This document shows, piece after piece, positions 47,001-60,894 of a DNA stretch of 64,000 nucleotides. Under the pieces are notes generated by a model that saw only the letters and a program-made list of their open reading frames with translations, had not been told where the DNA came from and searched no databases. Location of the stretch: contig JAYKAV010001289.1 of assembly GCA_035582835.1 (NCBI GenBank), positions 1,157,046-1,221,045 of the forward strand. Reading direction: 5' to 3'. The DNA is from Phoebastria nigripes. Lineage: Eukaryota > Chordata > Aves > Procellariiformes > Diomedeidae. The translations under genes and the position numbers were made by a program. How positions within the stretch are numbered: position 1 is the stretch's first letter; every line of letters begins with the position of its first letter.

Positions 47001-50000
47001 TAAGCATTTCTTGGTACAGGTTTTTTTCACTGCTATGTGGGATGATGAAGATAATATCAAGAATAACTATGGATCTTATTCTTCCTTTCTCTATGTTTTT
47101 AGTTGAGTTTAATTTCTCTAGATGGAATCCTGTATATTTTAGGGTTTAACTAAAGCCAAATCAATGGGACTGTTTGGTCCTAGTTTTTGTATTAGAATTT
47201 GAGGGGCTGTATGCCTACAGGTATTTATTGTGACAGTGCATTTTCTCCCCCATGTCTTCTGCTGCCTTGTATAAATCGCCCAGCAGTACTGCCGATTACA
47301 CGTTGTCGTTATGTGGGCTGCTTTTGTATACACAATAACGGGTCTTAGAATAGAGGCAAGAAAACTCATCTCTCTAACTCAATCCTCAAGCAATAGATAA
47401 AACTCTGCGTGACTGTTGCTGTGGATAGATGTATTTTGCTTATTTTTTTTAATAGTAAGTTGTAAGATACAAAACTTAACTTTTTACTGGCTTACAACTT
47501 GAGAGCAATTTCCAGAGTTCAGTTTATAAGCCTCTGGAAGGGTTTTTGCAATAGCTTTTTTTTTTGGGGGGGTTAGGTATTTCAGCTATGACAGGACTGA
47601 ATTTCATGCTCCTCTAGTATCAGACACTATTACTTAAAATAGTTCCACCCCGCTGTGGGCCGAGCTGGTTTCCCTTACGCCGCAGCGGACGGCAGCTCGC
47701 CGGGAGAAGGGCAGTGCAGGGGCATGCCTGAGCTGCTCAGGAAAAATCTACTCAAACAGCCATCTGCAGACGAAAGTTAGGGATTACTCATTGGAAAGAT
47801 CAGTTGTTTAACCTTTAATAGCACCTCTGGTAGGGTCTTTGTCAGAGACAGCCCCATGCTTTCTCCTAATGTTTCCTGACTAGGTATTTCTAGCCAAAGC
47901 AGCCTCTGATAAGAATTTGAGTTGTTCCTTTTAGCTTTTTCCTTAAATAGTCCACAGTGGTTCAAATGTGTGTGCTGATGTAACTTGGTACAGCAGGGTG
48001 TCCTCTGGAGCAGGTTGTCAGGTGAAGATAATTGTCACCAGTTCATGCATCTCAGCAGAGCTCGAGTAATTTCTGCGGTCGGAGGCTCTGCTTTAATGTT
48101 GCTGGGTGTTGCTTTAGGAGGGTACGCTGTACATGGTATCTGCTAAGCGTGGGTGGCTGTGCCTGCTGTTCTTGAAAGCAAGAGCTGTTCCTTTCCCTTA
48201 GAAAGGTTGTCCTCTAACAGGTATGGATCGTTTTGGGCATTGGGTCTGAAATGACTGCAGCGAAGAGAACGAGCTGGAGATACTTGGCATCACTTTCCAT
48301 GTGCAGGGGTGGAAGCGCAGCATCCTCCATCTTCTGCTAACCTGGCTGGAAGGGCTGAGTTAGAAATGAGACATGAATGTAGATGTGGGCACAGCCTGTT
48401 AATTTTGACATGCGTATGCTATTCACAAGAAATATTGACTTTGGAGACAAGACTCTTGTACATCAAGAGAATGCTGCTCTGGCTTTCAGTGCGTCTTAAA
48501 ATGTAACTGCTTTTTTTTCCCTACCAAAATATTCTGAGTATTGTCAGACAGATGTGAGAAAGCAGGAGGCGGACCATGGGGAAGAAGAAGGTGGGGAGTA
48601 GAAAAGAGAAAATGAAAGAGAATTTAGAGACATTCAGAGCTGAGCAGTACCCGTGATACTGTGTTTAAACTCTGTGCATGTAACTGCCGAGGAAAAAGGT
48701 GGTGGTTTTAGCCAGCTTAAAGGGGACTAAAATATCTAAATATTTCTTATGCAGATTTTTAAAAAAAATACTTGCTGAGACTGTGGAACTGCCACAAAAT
48801 GAACTGCTTCAAACCCACTGATAATGGTAAAGCATTTCCACTATGTAAATGACTGCCTACACACTAAACAGAGGATAGCAACAAAGCTTTTGAGAGCGTT
48901 CTACATGTAAAGAAGCAGTTACTATTGTCTGCAGTACTGACAGTAGTTGATTTGAGCCTAAATACGTGTAAGAAGTTGCAGCGGTGATAAAGACAGCTTG
49001 TAAAAGTGCCAGGGAGCTATAAAAGAGCAGCAACTTGGTTTATACATAAGATCATGGCATTGGCAACATTCAGAATTTAGTCACTTTAATTATCGGAAGG
49101 ATTTTTGTGATCTAGAGATTGTAAAGGAGAGTAGGCTTAAGGAAAAAGATGCAATAAACTGCAGCCACTTGTAGGAATGACAAGCAGTTGCTGGGTTGAG
49201 CTAGAGTCCAGAAGGTGAAAACATATTTGTGTGTGACACCATGGTGCTTGCTGAACAGAAACTGTTAAAATTCAATAGCTTTTTCCTTACTGGAATTATT
49301 TAGAAATGGCAGACCTAAGGCTTTACAGGTGGATACAAAACCTGCTCTCTCTGTATCTCTAGAATTATCAGGGAAGGCTTAAGGAGCATGTCTGTATTTA
49401 TAAACTGAGGAAAACTCCACTACTCTGCCTCTTGCAATAAACACAGTATACAAACACATGTTAAATGTCTGCAAGGCGGTCATGCATTGTGGGAGAAGAT
49501 AAGCAGTTTGGTATTGAAAAGAAAATAGAGCCCCAGTCCAAGATCACTTTTGGGCACGGGAAACTTTCAGAAAGTTTTGGAACCTTAAAGCATATGAATG
49601 TAAAAAATCCTTCTTAATAAGGATTATCAGTCCTAAATAGAAAAAGCTCACTTTTTGTAAAAGTTGGATAAAGGCAGAGGTTTTGCATTTGGCAAATGTT
49701 ATCCAGGCCCAGAGCAGTGTGTGGCAAGCAGTTAGAAAGGATCAACCTGCCTCTATTGATTTCAAGGTGACCACTAGCCCAGTGCACATGAAACACCATC
49801 CCTTTCTTGGTGGATATATCCTCCTCTTCAGTGGGTATCAAACTTTTTTCCCCTAAGATAGACGCAGCCCCATCCTATTGTCAAATGAAGACTGAAAAGG
49901 ATGATAAGCGCTGCCCCCAAGTTAATGCATTCAAGGTTTATTTCAGGAGAACAGGCTGGGGCTGGAATAGCACCTGGGCTTGTGGCTGGGCATGGCCAGG

Positions 50001-50447
50001 ATTGTGTGGAGATCTCCTGGCTCTCACTCCTGGCAGTGAGAGCCAGTGATGGGGAGCACCTTGTGATGTCAATGCATACCCAAGGAGTGCACACAGAAAG
50101 ATATGACCATTAAAAGAAAAAGGAATGTAGCTATAAACCTACAGTGTGAAGAAATCTTCGTAGAAAGATTGTATCTGATTTAATTATATATAGTCTTAGT
50201 TGGATGAAAATTTATTAAAAAAAAATGTAAGTCTCAATAGAGTTGAGAGTCAAGCTGCAGATATGAATACCCTCATTACTGTAGGCAGCTACATCTAATT
50301 TTTTTGCATTTTAATGACTTGACTAGAGTTCCAGGTCTGAATATGCTATAAATTTTAGCTGCAGAAATGCATAAAAAGATTTAATTTGTTCTTAAATAGA
50401 ACTTATCTAGTTTTCAATGTAATATATATGACTTTTTGCTACTGTAG
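44030..50447. other. Intergenic DNA without recognised genes
   Basis: No conserved exon was recognised. It includes a poly-A block of 25 at 46422-46446 followed by A/C-rich DNA to about 46474, and an A/C-rich block near 44330-44380. ORFs around 46287-46802 are driven by these repeats. Confidence 0.55.
46422..46474. repeat. A25 run followed by A/C-rich low-complexity DNA
   Basis: Twenty-five A bases, then CCCAAACC, A9 and CCCCAAAACC. No retrocopy body with coding features was recognised upstream of it. Confidence 0.9.
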
Positions 50448-50551
50448 TGTCTATCAAAGATCAGGGCACCATTCCTCTAAGTGCTGAAGAGGTTGCTGAG
50501 AAGAATGTCATTGCAGAGACCTTACAGTGTCAAAGTGATGGTTGCAAATGA
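50448..50551 (+). CDS. Candidate terminal exon, unrecognised
   Basis: After an acceptor-like TTTTTGCTACTGTAG the frame taking one upstream base is open for 33 codons to a TGA at 50549-50551. The peptide looks protein-like (DQGTIPLSAEEVAEKN, then QCQSDGC). No upstream partner exon was identified, and the frame is also open for six codons before the acceptor. It could be a terminal exon of an unannotated gene or chance. Confidence 0.13.
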
Positions 50552-53217
50552 AAGATAACCCACCCTCCCCTGTTCCCCACCAAAACCCCAACCAAGACAA
50601 CTTACTATGGATGAGGTAACTTAGGGGGAGTAAACTAATTGCCTGCTTAACCTGTGACAGTGCTGATGCCTTAACTGCTGTGAAATGGAGGGGAAGAATA
50701 ATTTATTTAATTTTAAATATGCCTTTGGAGTTGGCTTCAAGTCCCTGCTCTGTGGTGGGTTTGCTGTGTAGTATCAGACATTTCACATAGACTTTCCATA
50801 TCATACTTTCTGTATCATGCTTTCCTTTTTTTGTTAAATGAATCTGCCTCTTGTCTTTGAGAGTCTTGTACGAGTTTTTAGTTTGGCACAAGGGCTGAGT
50901 ACTATGGAAATAGGTGTTAAAGGAATTGGTTTTGGAGTATTTAGTCAAACTCAAGTAGAATTAAAATAAGCCTTCCAGTGAGAGAGTTGGTCTCATAAGT
51001 GCAGTGTGCCTGCTATTGAGAAGACCAGCTGTGGCAGTGCTTCTGTCTAATTCTTCACAGAGCCTTTTTGATGTATAGCTTTTTCTGTATCGAACTTTGT
51101 CTGAGGATGGAAAAACAAAGCTTTGTTGTGAAGGTGACTGCACAACCANGTAGAGCAGTGGTTTCAGCATGCTGCTGGCGGGCTCAATGAAGAGAGAAAA
51201 TCTTCAAGTAATGTTTGCTGCTGTGGTTGGTGACATTATCAAATTTCCCAGTACAAATACCTTTGAGAGGAGCAAGCCTTCAGTTTTTCTTCTTAGGATC
51301 ATTTAATGAGTCATTACTTACTTTTGTCACATAGCGGTGTGGGACTTGATTTCTGGGAAAAAAAATTAACTCTGCCAAGGTTGCTGCTGAACAGAAGCAG
51401 CGTATTTCCCATAACAAAGTTTCAGCTCATCACATTGCAAAGTTTCCAGATATAACTTTCATTGTGATTTCATATTTTCTGCTATGTTCCTGCGGGACAG
51501 CACTCCTTTCAGATAAGGTCTGCTCAGTAATGAGCTTGAAAGCTGTTTCTGCTTGGAAAAGGGAAATCCATTAACAACACAGGAGAAATACCATAAAAAG
51601 TTAGGATGTAAAACTGGGAACAATTCAGTCTGGGTTATGACAGCAGGAATTTTAAGATGGTCAGATATACAGTCTCTGAGGAGCCTGGGCGTCGCTGCCC
51701 TGCTGCTGCGGAGTGGGACAAGGTACACTCCCAGATTGTGGTCTTGGGTTTTAGTTTCACTACAACCCTTTAAGCCAAGTAGTTTCAAGGGTCTGAGTTT
51801 ACCACTGTCCTGATGGCGTTTGGCAAGTGGTGGGGGAAGAAACTTGCTTTTGTTTGCTTTAAACTTCACTGGTCTGTTGTTCCTGCACAGTGTTGGTTCT
51901 GTTTTGAGTGGTTTTGGGATTTTGTTTTTCTTTAAGCTGAATAACAAAGCAAATAAGCTAAGCAAGTTTATGGGGTGCTCTCCAACTTAATAAAAGTGGG
52001 GTAGACTATATTGTGCCCAGCCAAGCCCTGGAGTGATGAGGGGACAAATGCTCATGTTGTCTTAGTCACACTGTGCATCAGACAAAAAGGAAACCCAGCT
52101 GTCTTCCTGGACAATAGTAATTTCTAACCTTCATTCAGATAGAGAAATTGTTTAGAAGGTGTCCTTGCAAGCCTGCATTGCCAGGGCTGTAGGAGAAAGA
52201 GGCAAAGGAGGAAATGGTACTTTTTCTCCAGACTAGCCTGGACAGTTTACTACAGTGGTTTAGGAGGAGGAAGAGACTGATTTTTGACACTATGATAGTA
52301 TGTGAGGTTTGCCTCCGGTACACTTCTTGGCTATGAACTTGGTAGGAACTATATGCGTACAAACCAGCTCTTCTAGCTTCTGCATGACTGCAGTGCCAGG
52401 TCCCCATCTGTTATAAATAGAGGCAACTTCAGCAAAGCTACTGTGACTTATGCCATATGCTATGGGACTTGGCCCAAGATGTCAGGCTAAAATGTTGATA
52501 GGAGGAAGTCTCTCTGACTTTTATTTTCAAAAACTCTTAAGTTCAGCAGCTCTGCATCCATGTTACAGCTGCCTCTTTCTCTTTTCCCCCTCCCTCCTCT
52601 CCTGCTGCTCTTATACATTTTGTTTGTCAACTTTGGAAGTGCATCAAATTAAATCAAAGCAGAGGTGTTGGGGTTTTTTTTGGTCCCTGACTTTGTTTTC
52701 CTCTTGAATGTCAACTCCAGTGGAAATATAAGAAGTTTTGGCTCAACTCCTGAGGTGTGAACTGACAGTAGCCTGTTCCTAGGATGTCTTTCTCTTAACC
52801 AAAATATGTAATAGATACTTTGCAGCACAAGACTACAAGAAACTTACGGCAGCTTTCTTTAAAACAGATCTAGGCAAGCAGTCAGCAATCTTGTACGTGG
52901 GTCTCCCCAGTTCTCTGACTGCTTGGTGGCAAGTCATGGGTCACCCATGGCATCAGCTCTATTAGCGGTTACTACTGGGGCTGTGCAAAGCCTTACATTA
53001 AAATTAAGGAATAAGAATCTCTTCTTACAAAGTGAGACTGCTAAAATTTGCAAACGGAAAAGGGAAGAAGGCACTTTGATTCTTGATATGCTTAAAGGGA
53101 TGCTTCTCAGCCAAAGACTTGACTACAGTTCACAAGCGTCACCATGAAATCTTGACTGTTTGCCCAAATCCCATTATCATTCAGGAAGTTCGCGATGAGT
53201 AGATTTAAGCTCTAATC
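50552..53217. other. Intergenic DNA without recognised genes
   Basis: No repeats or exons were recognised. The longest minus-strand ORF (51459-51965) has no family motif and weak composition. Confidence 0.5.
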
Positions 53218-53358
53218 ATGCAAAGCATAGGAAAGTATGTGAGAATACCCACCTTTTATGGCATGGCATTTGTTGGCAGTATCGGCTTGGCTGTAGCAGA
53301 CAAGATTAAAGGATTAGGAAGTAAGCCAGATACCAAACTGCTGCTGCTAAAGTTGTAA
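53218..53358 (+). CDS. Candidate 46-residue membrane micropeptide ORF
   Basis: ATG to TAA with 46 codons. The start is basic (MQSIGKYVRIPT), followed by a hydrophobic, small-residue stretch (FYGMAFVGSIGLAVA) that could form one membrane span, then a basic tail (DKIKGLGSKPDTK). This layout resembles small mitochondrial inner-membrane proteins, but I do not recognise a homologue. An AATAAA follows about 100 bases downstream. An in-frame TAA (53203-53205) and TAG lie just upstream of the ATG. It may be a lineage-specific small gene, a retrocopy or chance. Confidence 0.17.
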   Translation: MQSIGKYVRIPTFYGMAFVGSIGLAVADKIKGLGSKPDTKLLLLKL

Positions 53359-53454
53359 TTTGCCAGTATATTGATTACAGAGGATTTTGTTGTAAGCCTT
53401 CAGAACAGCATCCTGTATCCTTATTACTATGTTAGCTTGTAACTGTATATCTTT

Positions 53455-53496
53455 AATAAAATGGAGACCTTATTTCATATGAAATGTGAGGTCTCC
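53455..53496 (+). terminator. AATAAA followed by a 34-bp imperfect palindrome
   Basis: AATAAA at 53455-53460 is followed by GGAGACCT (53463-53470) and AGGTCTCC (53489-53496), 8-bp perfect arms that enclose a 14-bp palindrome ATTTCATATGAAAT. It could be a 3'-end signal for the small ORF upstream or simply a DNA palindrome. Confidence 0.3.
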
Positions 53497-56469
53497 TATT
53501 GTTGAGATGCAGTCAATTAGTTTGGTCCATTTCCGTAGCTGTCTATGTGAATTTGGTTCTTTTTCTTTTTTCCTATAAAGTTTGCTGTGAGAGAGAACCA
53601 GATTTTTGACAGTGTTAATACGAGTAGGGAAACCCGTGCTGAAGTCTGTTCTTATACTGGGGCAAGAGCAAACTTCAGTCTCCTTCAGAGGATGCTGGCC
53701 ATACCCAACACTGCCTGCCTGCAACCAGTTTTTTTTCTGGAAGACGTTCCAGAACAGAGCCCTAAGGCTTGTTCTCCAAATCCCTGCTTAATTTATTTTT
53801 TTTCCCCAAGTCAGAATATATTGTAATGCCTCTACTTAAACTACAGAGGAATTCAGCATTTTTAAAAATTAGCAGTATGAATGTACGGAATTGAATGTTA
53901 AGCTCCTGACTTTCCTTTCTGTGTAAGGTTACACTTGGTAGGACGCTTTTCCACAAGGCTCTCAATCTGGGCTTGTTTTGTTAATAGCACCAAGGGAGCA
54001 AGCTGGTAGGAAACGCTCCTGATGGATTGAGGTAGCATGAAGGTAGACTGGAGTGGGACCCAGGCAAAACGGAAATCCAGGGAAACTGCTCCATCAAGTG
54101 TTGAAAGGTAAAACTGGCACTGCAGTACACTAAAAATACAGGTCTTCCCTGGGCCAGAAGCAAAGCGTTCTACAGGTGTCTCATACAGGTGAAACATGCA
54201 AAATCCCTACTAATCTTCATAGGGACAGATTTAGCTGTGAGCTGTATAATATTAAGGGATGACCTTCATTTTACTTTGATGTTTACTCCCTTAAAAATCT
54301 AACGCAGTGGCCAGTTAAAGGCTGATCTTTTTTCTTCTGAACAGTTCTAATAAAAGCAAATGTTTTGCATGTATGCCAATCGCGTTCAACTGCATACTTT
54401 AAAAGTAAATATTTACTTGCTTTCCTTTGAAATTGCACAATAAGAGTGGCAAGATTTGTAGGGAGAGAAAAGTAAGCAGTCATTTCATCTTGAATTTTAA
54501 GAGTGTATTTAATTATTCTGTTAAATGTTGACAGCTATAAAGGCTGGTCTACATGTACAAATGTCACTGAAATAATTTGTAGGCTTAGATATGGCAGGCT
54601 TTCTTGCTTCCTTCCACCATGGAAATCAGAACTGTCCTGACCTGAACCTATATTTTACTTATTCACTTATTCATTTAGTATATCTGTGTTGCTCATTGCT
54701 TAGAAAAAGTTTAGCATCTACATGTAGACCTTGATTTTTTATTTTTATTTTTTCCAAAATGAGTCCACTCTCACATAGCTACTTGAATCAACTGAAGTAG
54801 ATTTTTCCTAAAGTTCTTGGCTTCTAGGGCTTTCTGTTGAGAAACTATGCTGAAAAGTTCCTGAAAACTCTTAAAAGAGAACAAAAAATGTATAAAAATC
54901 TTGGTTGGAAAAGCGAACTAGGAAATGCACAGGAATAACTTAATATGACCCGATTGTCATGAAAATGCAGTGTTATGAATAATTGCGTTTTTGAAAAAGG
55001 AGATAAGAGCCCTTAAATGTCAGGTCTTCAAAATCTCATCCCTGTTTAGATTTAAAAGCTATTGCTGACAGAGATTTTTATCTGGGTGGCAGAAAATACG
55101 TAAATGGTTTCTTCTAGTATTTCTACTTAAAGCCATTGAGCTTTTTCTTGCTTCTGCCTGCGTCCCAGGGGCTGCCCCAGGACTTGTTTTGTCATGTCCT
55201 GACCGGTACCTTCAGGAACTCCAAAACTTTGTTCTGCTGTATCGCCTCTGTCCCCAAATGCTGAACGAGGTTGGCGGAGTGTACAAAAGCTAAAAATTTT
55301 CTTGTAAGCCTCAGAAACAGGTGCCTAATATTCATGTTGCTGATCTGCCAGGCAGAGGCTGGAGCTGAGCAGCCCTCTGGCCATATCCAGTAGCTGCTCC
55401 TCACCATTGCTTCATCTCGTGGGGTAACAACAGAGCTTGGGGAAATGTGCAGCTGGGAAAAAAGTCCTTAATTCTGAACTTAATTTGGATTATTTAATTG
55501 AAAAATTGTGAATTCCTAAGCTTTTTAATTGACTTAGAGGATACAACATGGCATTCATCTTGCCTAACATTAGATACCTACAAACTCTATCTAAGCTAGC
55601 TTGTAGTCAATGGAGAGAAAAAGACACTCTTTGGGTGCAATTCAGATGGCATGTGTTAGTTGCCTGCCTTAGATGTTGCTGGGGGCCTGATCTGTGCTGA
55701 ATAAAAAGCGGGTGCAGATGCCTCTGGCCACCCCATTGCAAGTCGCTGAGGGGAGTAGGAACAGCTCAGGGTGTGCTCCCCTCCTCACTCCTGCACCCTG
55801 TTTGTAAATAATTATAAACAATATATTCTATAAATAATAGATTTTTCAGGAAAATATTTCCAATTCCCACCTTTTTCATAAATGTGAGTTAAAACCACTT
55901 GTACGAGAGCAGCCCAATCTGAGCGGCACATTTTACCAGCACCTAAAGTTCTCCCTGAATTTTGAGTTGGTGAGAGAAGGATTAGTATATAGAGAAATAA
56001 AAAACAACTAACACTACCTCGTTTCAGCAAAAGGCCTGGAGAATGAGTTACCAGCTTAGGACCTATTGCCTTCAGCGGGATGCAAAAAATGTGCATTGGG
56101 ATGGCTTCAGGTGCCTCCCTGAATTGCAGGGAGAATGTGCTTTTTGGTTTGGTTTTGTGTTGTTTTTTTCAGTGAATTTGTCAACACGGCTGAAAACCAG
56201 CCTGAAAAGGAGAGCGGTAATTGCTGGGGGACCTGTCAGCAGAGAGTAAAGAATAGGAGGGTGAGTCAGTGCAGAGTGATACTGTTTTTGGTCTAAAATC
56301 CCGAAAACCCCCTCCACTACTGTGTAGAGTAACAGGTGTAACCACAGGCTTTCCCTGCTCCCTCCCCCAGCCCAAGCTAATTTAGGTTTCTAAGCCTATG
56401 GAATGAGTACAACATGATGGAGCCAAAATTTATGGAAAAAAATCCATGCTAATATAGGCTGTAAAATAA

Positions 56470-56880
56470 ATGCAAACGAAAGCTAAAGTAAAACAGCTTT
56501 TATTCACATGAAAAAATAAACCTGTTAGCTCTGATAATCAATTAAAATATTATAGAATCAAGCGATCACAGATGTAGAAGCTTATCCTCCTTAAAGTCAT
56601 TATAAATCACATCCTTTCCTAAATCTCTCTATTCCCTCTTATTGCTTACGTTATAATCCCTGCCAGGGTATCATTTTCATTGCTAAACATACTGTTTGCC
56701 AGTCAGTTTATTAAGGTTTGTCTTGATAGTGCCAAAACAAATGCTCTTTTTCAAAGATAAAAGGAAGGCTAATATTAAAATAATAATTTCACTTCTTTGC
56801 TAGCAGAGCCTAATTATTGAAGAAATTGGCACGTGAAATCTCTGAGGTGATAGGGAATTAGTATGTCAATAGGAGCCTGC
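56470..56880. promoter_or_regulatory. Speculative conserved non-coding element, homeobox-rich
   Basis: A repeat-free AT-rich stretch with many TAAT/ATTA cores (for example GATAATCAATTAAAATATTA and CCTAATTATTGAAG) and no open frame. The texture resembles vertebrate conserved enhancers, but conservation cannot be judged from one sequence. Confidence 0.12.
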
Positions 56881-59403
56881 TTTGAAGTTGACCCATACTG
56901 TTCTTGGTGGTGTTGGGCATACCCCGTTTCTTGTGATATAATGTGGGGAAAGAGAACTTTTTTTTGGGGGGGGGGGGAACCAACCATAAAACTGTTCTTC
57001 TTTACTGTTTTTAATTAATTAAAAGCTTTTGTAAAAGTAGATGGGACACATAGGAGATGTAAAAAGTAAAAGCAGACAGAAGAGTCATAGACTTGAGACT
57101 GATAAGAATAGCAAAGGGGCTTTAAGGGGCCTGGGACAATTAAAGAAAATGTGAAACTNTTGGTTTTGTATGGGAGCTGTTGTTTGGTGACAGGCTTACA
57201 GCAATGATGTCAATAAAGCACTCCCACGTACTGTGAGTGCAGTAGGGTTGAAGAGCGTTATTGGATATAGTGAGGAGTGCTGTAAGTTACTGCTACAAAA
57301 GCAAACACTTGCATTAAGCCTGAAACTGTTATCGGTTGATTCGAAGCCTGGAGGAAGCATGAGCCTAACAGCTTAACAACCCTACTGATTTATATGGAAA
57401 AGCTATTATGAATGAGAAGGAGAGCTACTAAAACATGTCCTAAAATCAAGCTTGAGAACAGACGAGATGAAAATGAAACATGTTTATTTTTCCTATGCTT
57501 TAGTTGGTGGCAGGCAAACCCAGCGCCAAGGAAAGCTGCCGAGGTCATGGCTGTGCTAGTGCTCAGTAGCATGGGCATTGAGAGACAGAAGCTCCTAGTA
57601 AGTGGGAAGGCTTTTAGACCTTGAACAGTCGATACCACTTCAGTTTGAAATCCTCAAGTTACATGAAGACTTGATGAAATAAAATCTAAACAACATGTCA
57701 TCCAAATATGTACTTTATATATATAAGATAATACATATACACAAAATCTTGCTGTAACAAGAATGAGCCAAGCAACGTCCCCTTTTTGCATGGGTAAGAC
57801 TATTTCAAATAAGAAATAGAAATGGCTCCAGTTCATGGCAAACAGCTGATGGATCACTATGGTTGGATGTGTATGGACATCAGAAAAAATGGCAGTCTGG
57901 TCTCTAGTAGACCAAAAGACTAGGAATAACAGTGCTTGAGATAAAGAAATAGGTCAAGATGAGGGAGCATGGGTGAAATGTGTAAAAGAAAAAAAAAATC
58001 TGTCAGTTACGAGCAGTCAAGTGTCTTCCTATGGAGTTGCATTTCACTTCGCATTAAATGTGAAACTATATGTTCTTTGATGTTCACAACTTCCCTTAAA
58101 GATCAAGCCAGCAAGAAACAATTGATGGTTCATGATTTTGGTCCTGGAATTGTAAAGGTGACCTCAGTGGTGTTATGTCAATTTATACCAGTTGGTAGTC
58201 TGGACAATGATATGTTCCCCCATATCTCCATAAAGATTTACAGTAGCTCAGAGAAAGGCAAATATTAAAAGTAGAGTGAAGAGTTAATTATGGTTGAGCT
58301 TAGTGTTTGCATTAATGTAACTGTACTGATTTTGGTGTCATTCTTTCAAATTTGTCTCTTAAGAATAGGCTGTTTATTGGGGTTTATCAGTGGGGAACTA
58401 CTTATTTAGCTGAGGGAAGGAAGTCTTTAAATTAGAAATACTTTTTTTTTTNCCCTATGACTGAAAATGAAAAGTAAGAGTTATCATCAAATTTGAACAC
58501 TTGGTTTTCCATTATGGAATTTGGAGAAGAGTGCGTGATTCCTGGGTGCTCATCCCAGTGTCCCAAGGCTTTCTTCTGCTTTGGAAATGTCACCCAGAGA
58601 AGACAGGACACTCTGTAAACTCAGCATAGAGGGCTGAAGTTCCTTGTCTTTTTGAGTCCTCACCACATTAGTTACACAGAAATCTAATTTTTAAAGAAAT
58701 GTGACCGTTGGGCAGATTTGTTTTCTGATTAATCATTAGATAATTGGTGCAGATTATATTTTTCTGACTGCTGCTGAGTTGAGCCTAGACCAGAGTTCCC
58801 ATGAGATATCAGTTGGTTGTTTCTGGCAGTCCTCTTAATAAAACCCCGGTTTTATTAAATTCCTGGTCTCTGAATGTAACAAATTCTTATGTCAAAGTTG
58901 ATGGGACTCCAACCTCTCCTCACTATAACCTTGCCTCGAGGCAGTAAGTGAACTATAAATGTTCCGCTACTTCAGGACTAGGATGAATCTGCCGAAAAGT
59001 TTCATATAAAAAGACATCTTAAGTTAGTCCATTTTTAGTCACAATTCTTCCTGCCTGACTGTGTGAAGACCCGAGCATCTGGACGTCCCCTTCATTTAAT
59101 GGAGCCATTGGACATCAATGATACTGAAAGCTGTTTTCAAGCTGCTTCAATGTGAGTAACTTTAAGCCCACAACGCAATAAATCTTTCCGTGAATGTATG
59201 TAGAGCACTATAAAGAGATAAGCGAGCTACCAGTTCTTTTCTCGAACGCACTAACAATGTACTTGCTTAGTTGAATTTCTGGAGCAAATAGAAATTAAAT
59301 TTTTAACATTCTCGTGACCTCAGAAGATGATGTGTGTTAAGATTGATCTAAAGTTTGGGTTACGTTTTTAAATGTATTTTGATTCGGATGAAGTGGTACT
59401 CTC

Positions 59404-59434
59404 GTGTGTGTGTGTGTGTATGTATGTATGTATA
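59404..59434. repeat. (GT)n(TATG)n microsatellite
   Basis: About eight GT units followed by TATG tetramers, with an N at 59435. Confidence 0.95.
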
Positions 59435-60874
59435 NATAGTTAAGCTTTCTGCTTTTAAATTCATCACTTTGCTGTAGAGGTAAGGAGGAAGGCTGTTGAT
59501 AACTCAGTTGGAGATTCTCATGGCAGAGAGGAGTTGGCCTGGTGATGGGCACCACGCGCTCAATGTTGAAAATGTTGGTCTGACCCTTTCCTGGCAGGCA
59601 TACTCTGGACAGAAAGATATTTTGACATTTTTAATGTGATATGAAAGCATATGGATATCCTCTAGTGAAATACAACCAACTTACATGGTTTATGTCACTC
59701 TGCTTTGAGACAGCTGGAGCTGAAGACGGGCTGTAACTATAAACACCATTAGTACTTTTGTTCCCCGTCTGTGTGCAGCACAGCCTTCCCTCCTCCTGTG
59801 CTTTTAGACCTGTAAGGACAGCAGTCTACCTGCCCCACCTGCACACCATAGGGGCGTTGAAAGGTGCCAGCTAAACTGAGACACTGGCAGCTAGACTTTT
59901 GTATGTGTAAGGTTGTGTTAATATTTCTTGGCTGTGCAAATATTAACTGAAAATGTTAATTACTGCTTATGCCATAAGATTTTTATGAAAAGGTCATAAG
60001 AGAGCCTTCAGGTTATTATTTTAAAAAAGGCAAGAAAAAAGTAAGACCTAGTTGCTGTCCATAAAGACATGCTTTGGATCTAACACAAATTGTTTCATGA
60101 AGCTCTGAGAAAAGTCTGTGGGCTTTACTAGGCAGGTGGTCAGGTTGGTGCTGTCTGGTCCTAACAGGAGTTTAACCTCTAGTAATTAATCTCTCTTTCA
60201 GTGTCTAGTTGGAGTGGCGTGGTGGAGTTTTTTTGCCTTTTAAAATGTGTTTTAACATGAGCCTACAGGTAATGGTAACAGGAGCATCTCCAGGGCAGTG
60301 AGGAGACGTGCCCTCAGGAGCCTGTCTGCAGAGGCTGGGATGTCCCCGAGCATCAGGGCACAGCCAGGGCGATGGGGACCACATCGTGGGCAGAGCCGTG
60401 GGAAGGGGGATGACCAGTGGGGCGGGGGGGCCAAGGTGGACACATGCAGTGGTGGAGCAGTTTCCCGGGCTTTCATCACATAACATCAGTAGTGAAGGCT
60501 GTTGCCTTACTTTGGGCACCATCCCCAACGCCAGCATTGGAGAACATGTGCACTGACATTGCTGGTGACCAGCAGGAGGATGCTGCAACCCTCCTGGCTG
60601 GTTTTTGAGAGCTGCTGGGAGAACCGATGGCTGGAAGAGGGTGTTCAACACGAATGCACTGTATCCGGATGAGGCCCCCAACCCAACAGCTACTTAAAGC
60701 ACTCCCCAAACTCCCCCAAAGAAAGGGGAGGGCTTGCCCAAGGGCAGCACCAAAAAGCCTTTTGCAGTCATTAGTGCTGCAAGCTGCCTGCAACGAGCAT
60801 GTCGACATCTCTGCGACGTGCTCGGATTTCAAAGGCGGTCCTCCCAACCAGCTGCATCTGAAGAAATTGAGCAA

Positions 60875-60894
60875 TTTTTTTTTTTTTTTTTTTT
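60875..60894. repeat. Poly-T run (T20)
   Basis: Twenty T bases. It could be the poly-A tail of a minus-strand retrocopy, but no recognisable body lies on its high-coordinate side. Confidence 0.9.

Noticed and set aside
51459..51965. Minus-strand ORF of 168 codons
   Set aside because: No recognisable domain, signal or splice context; amino-acid composition is unremarkable and a chance ORF of this size is possible.
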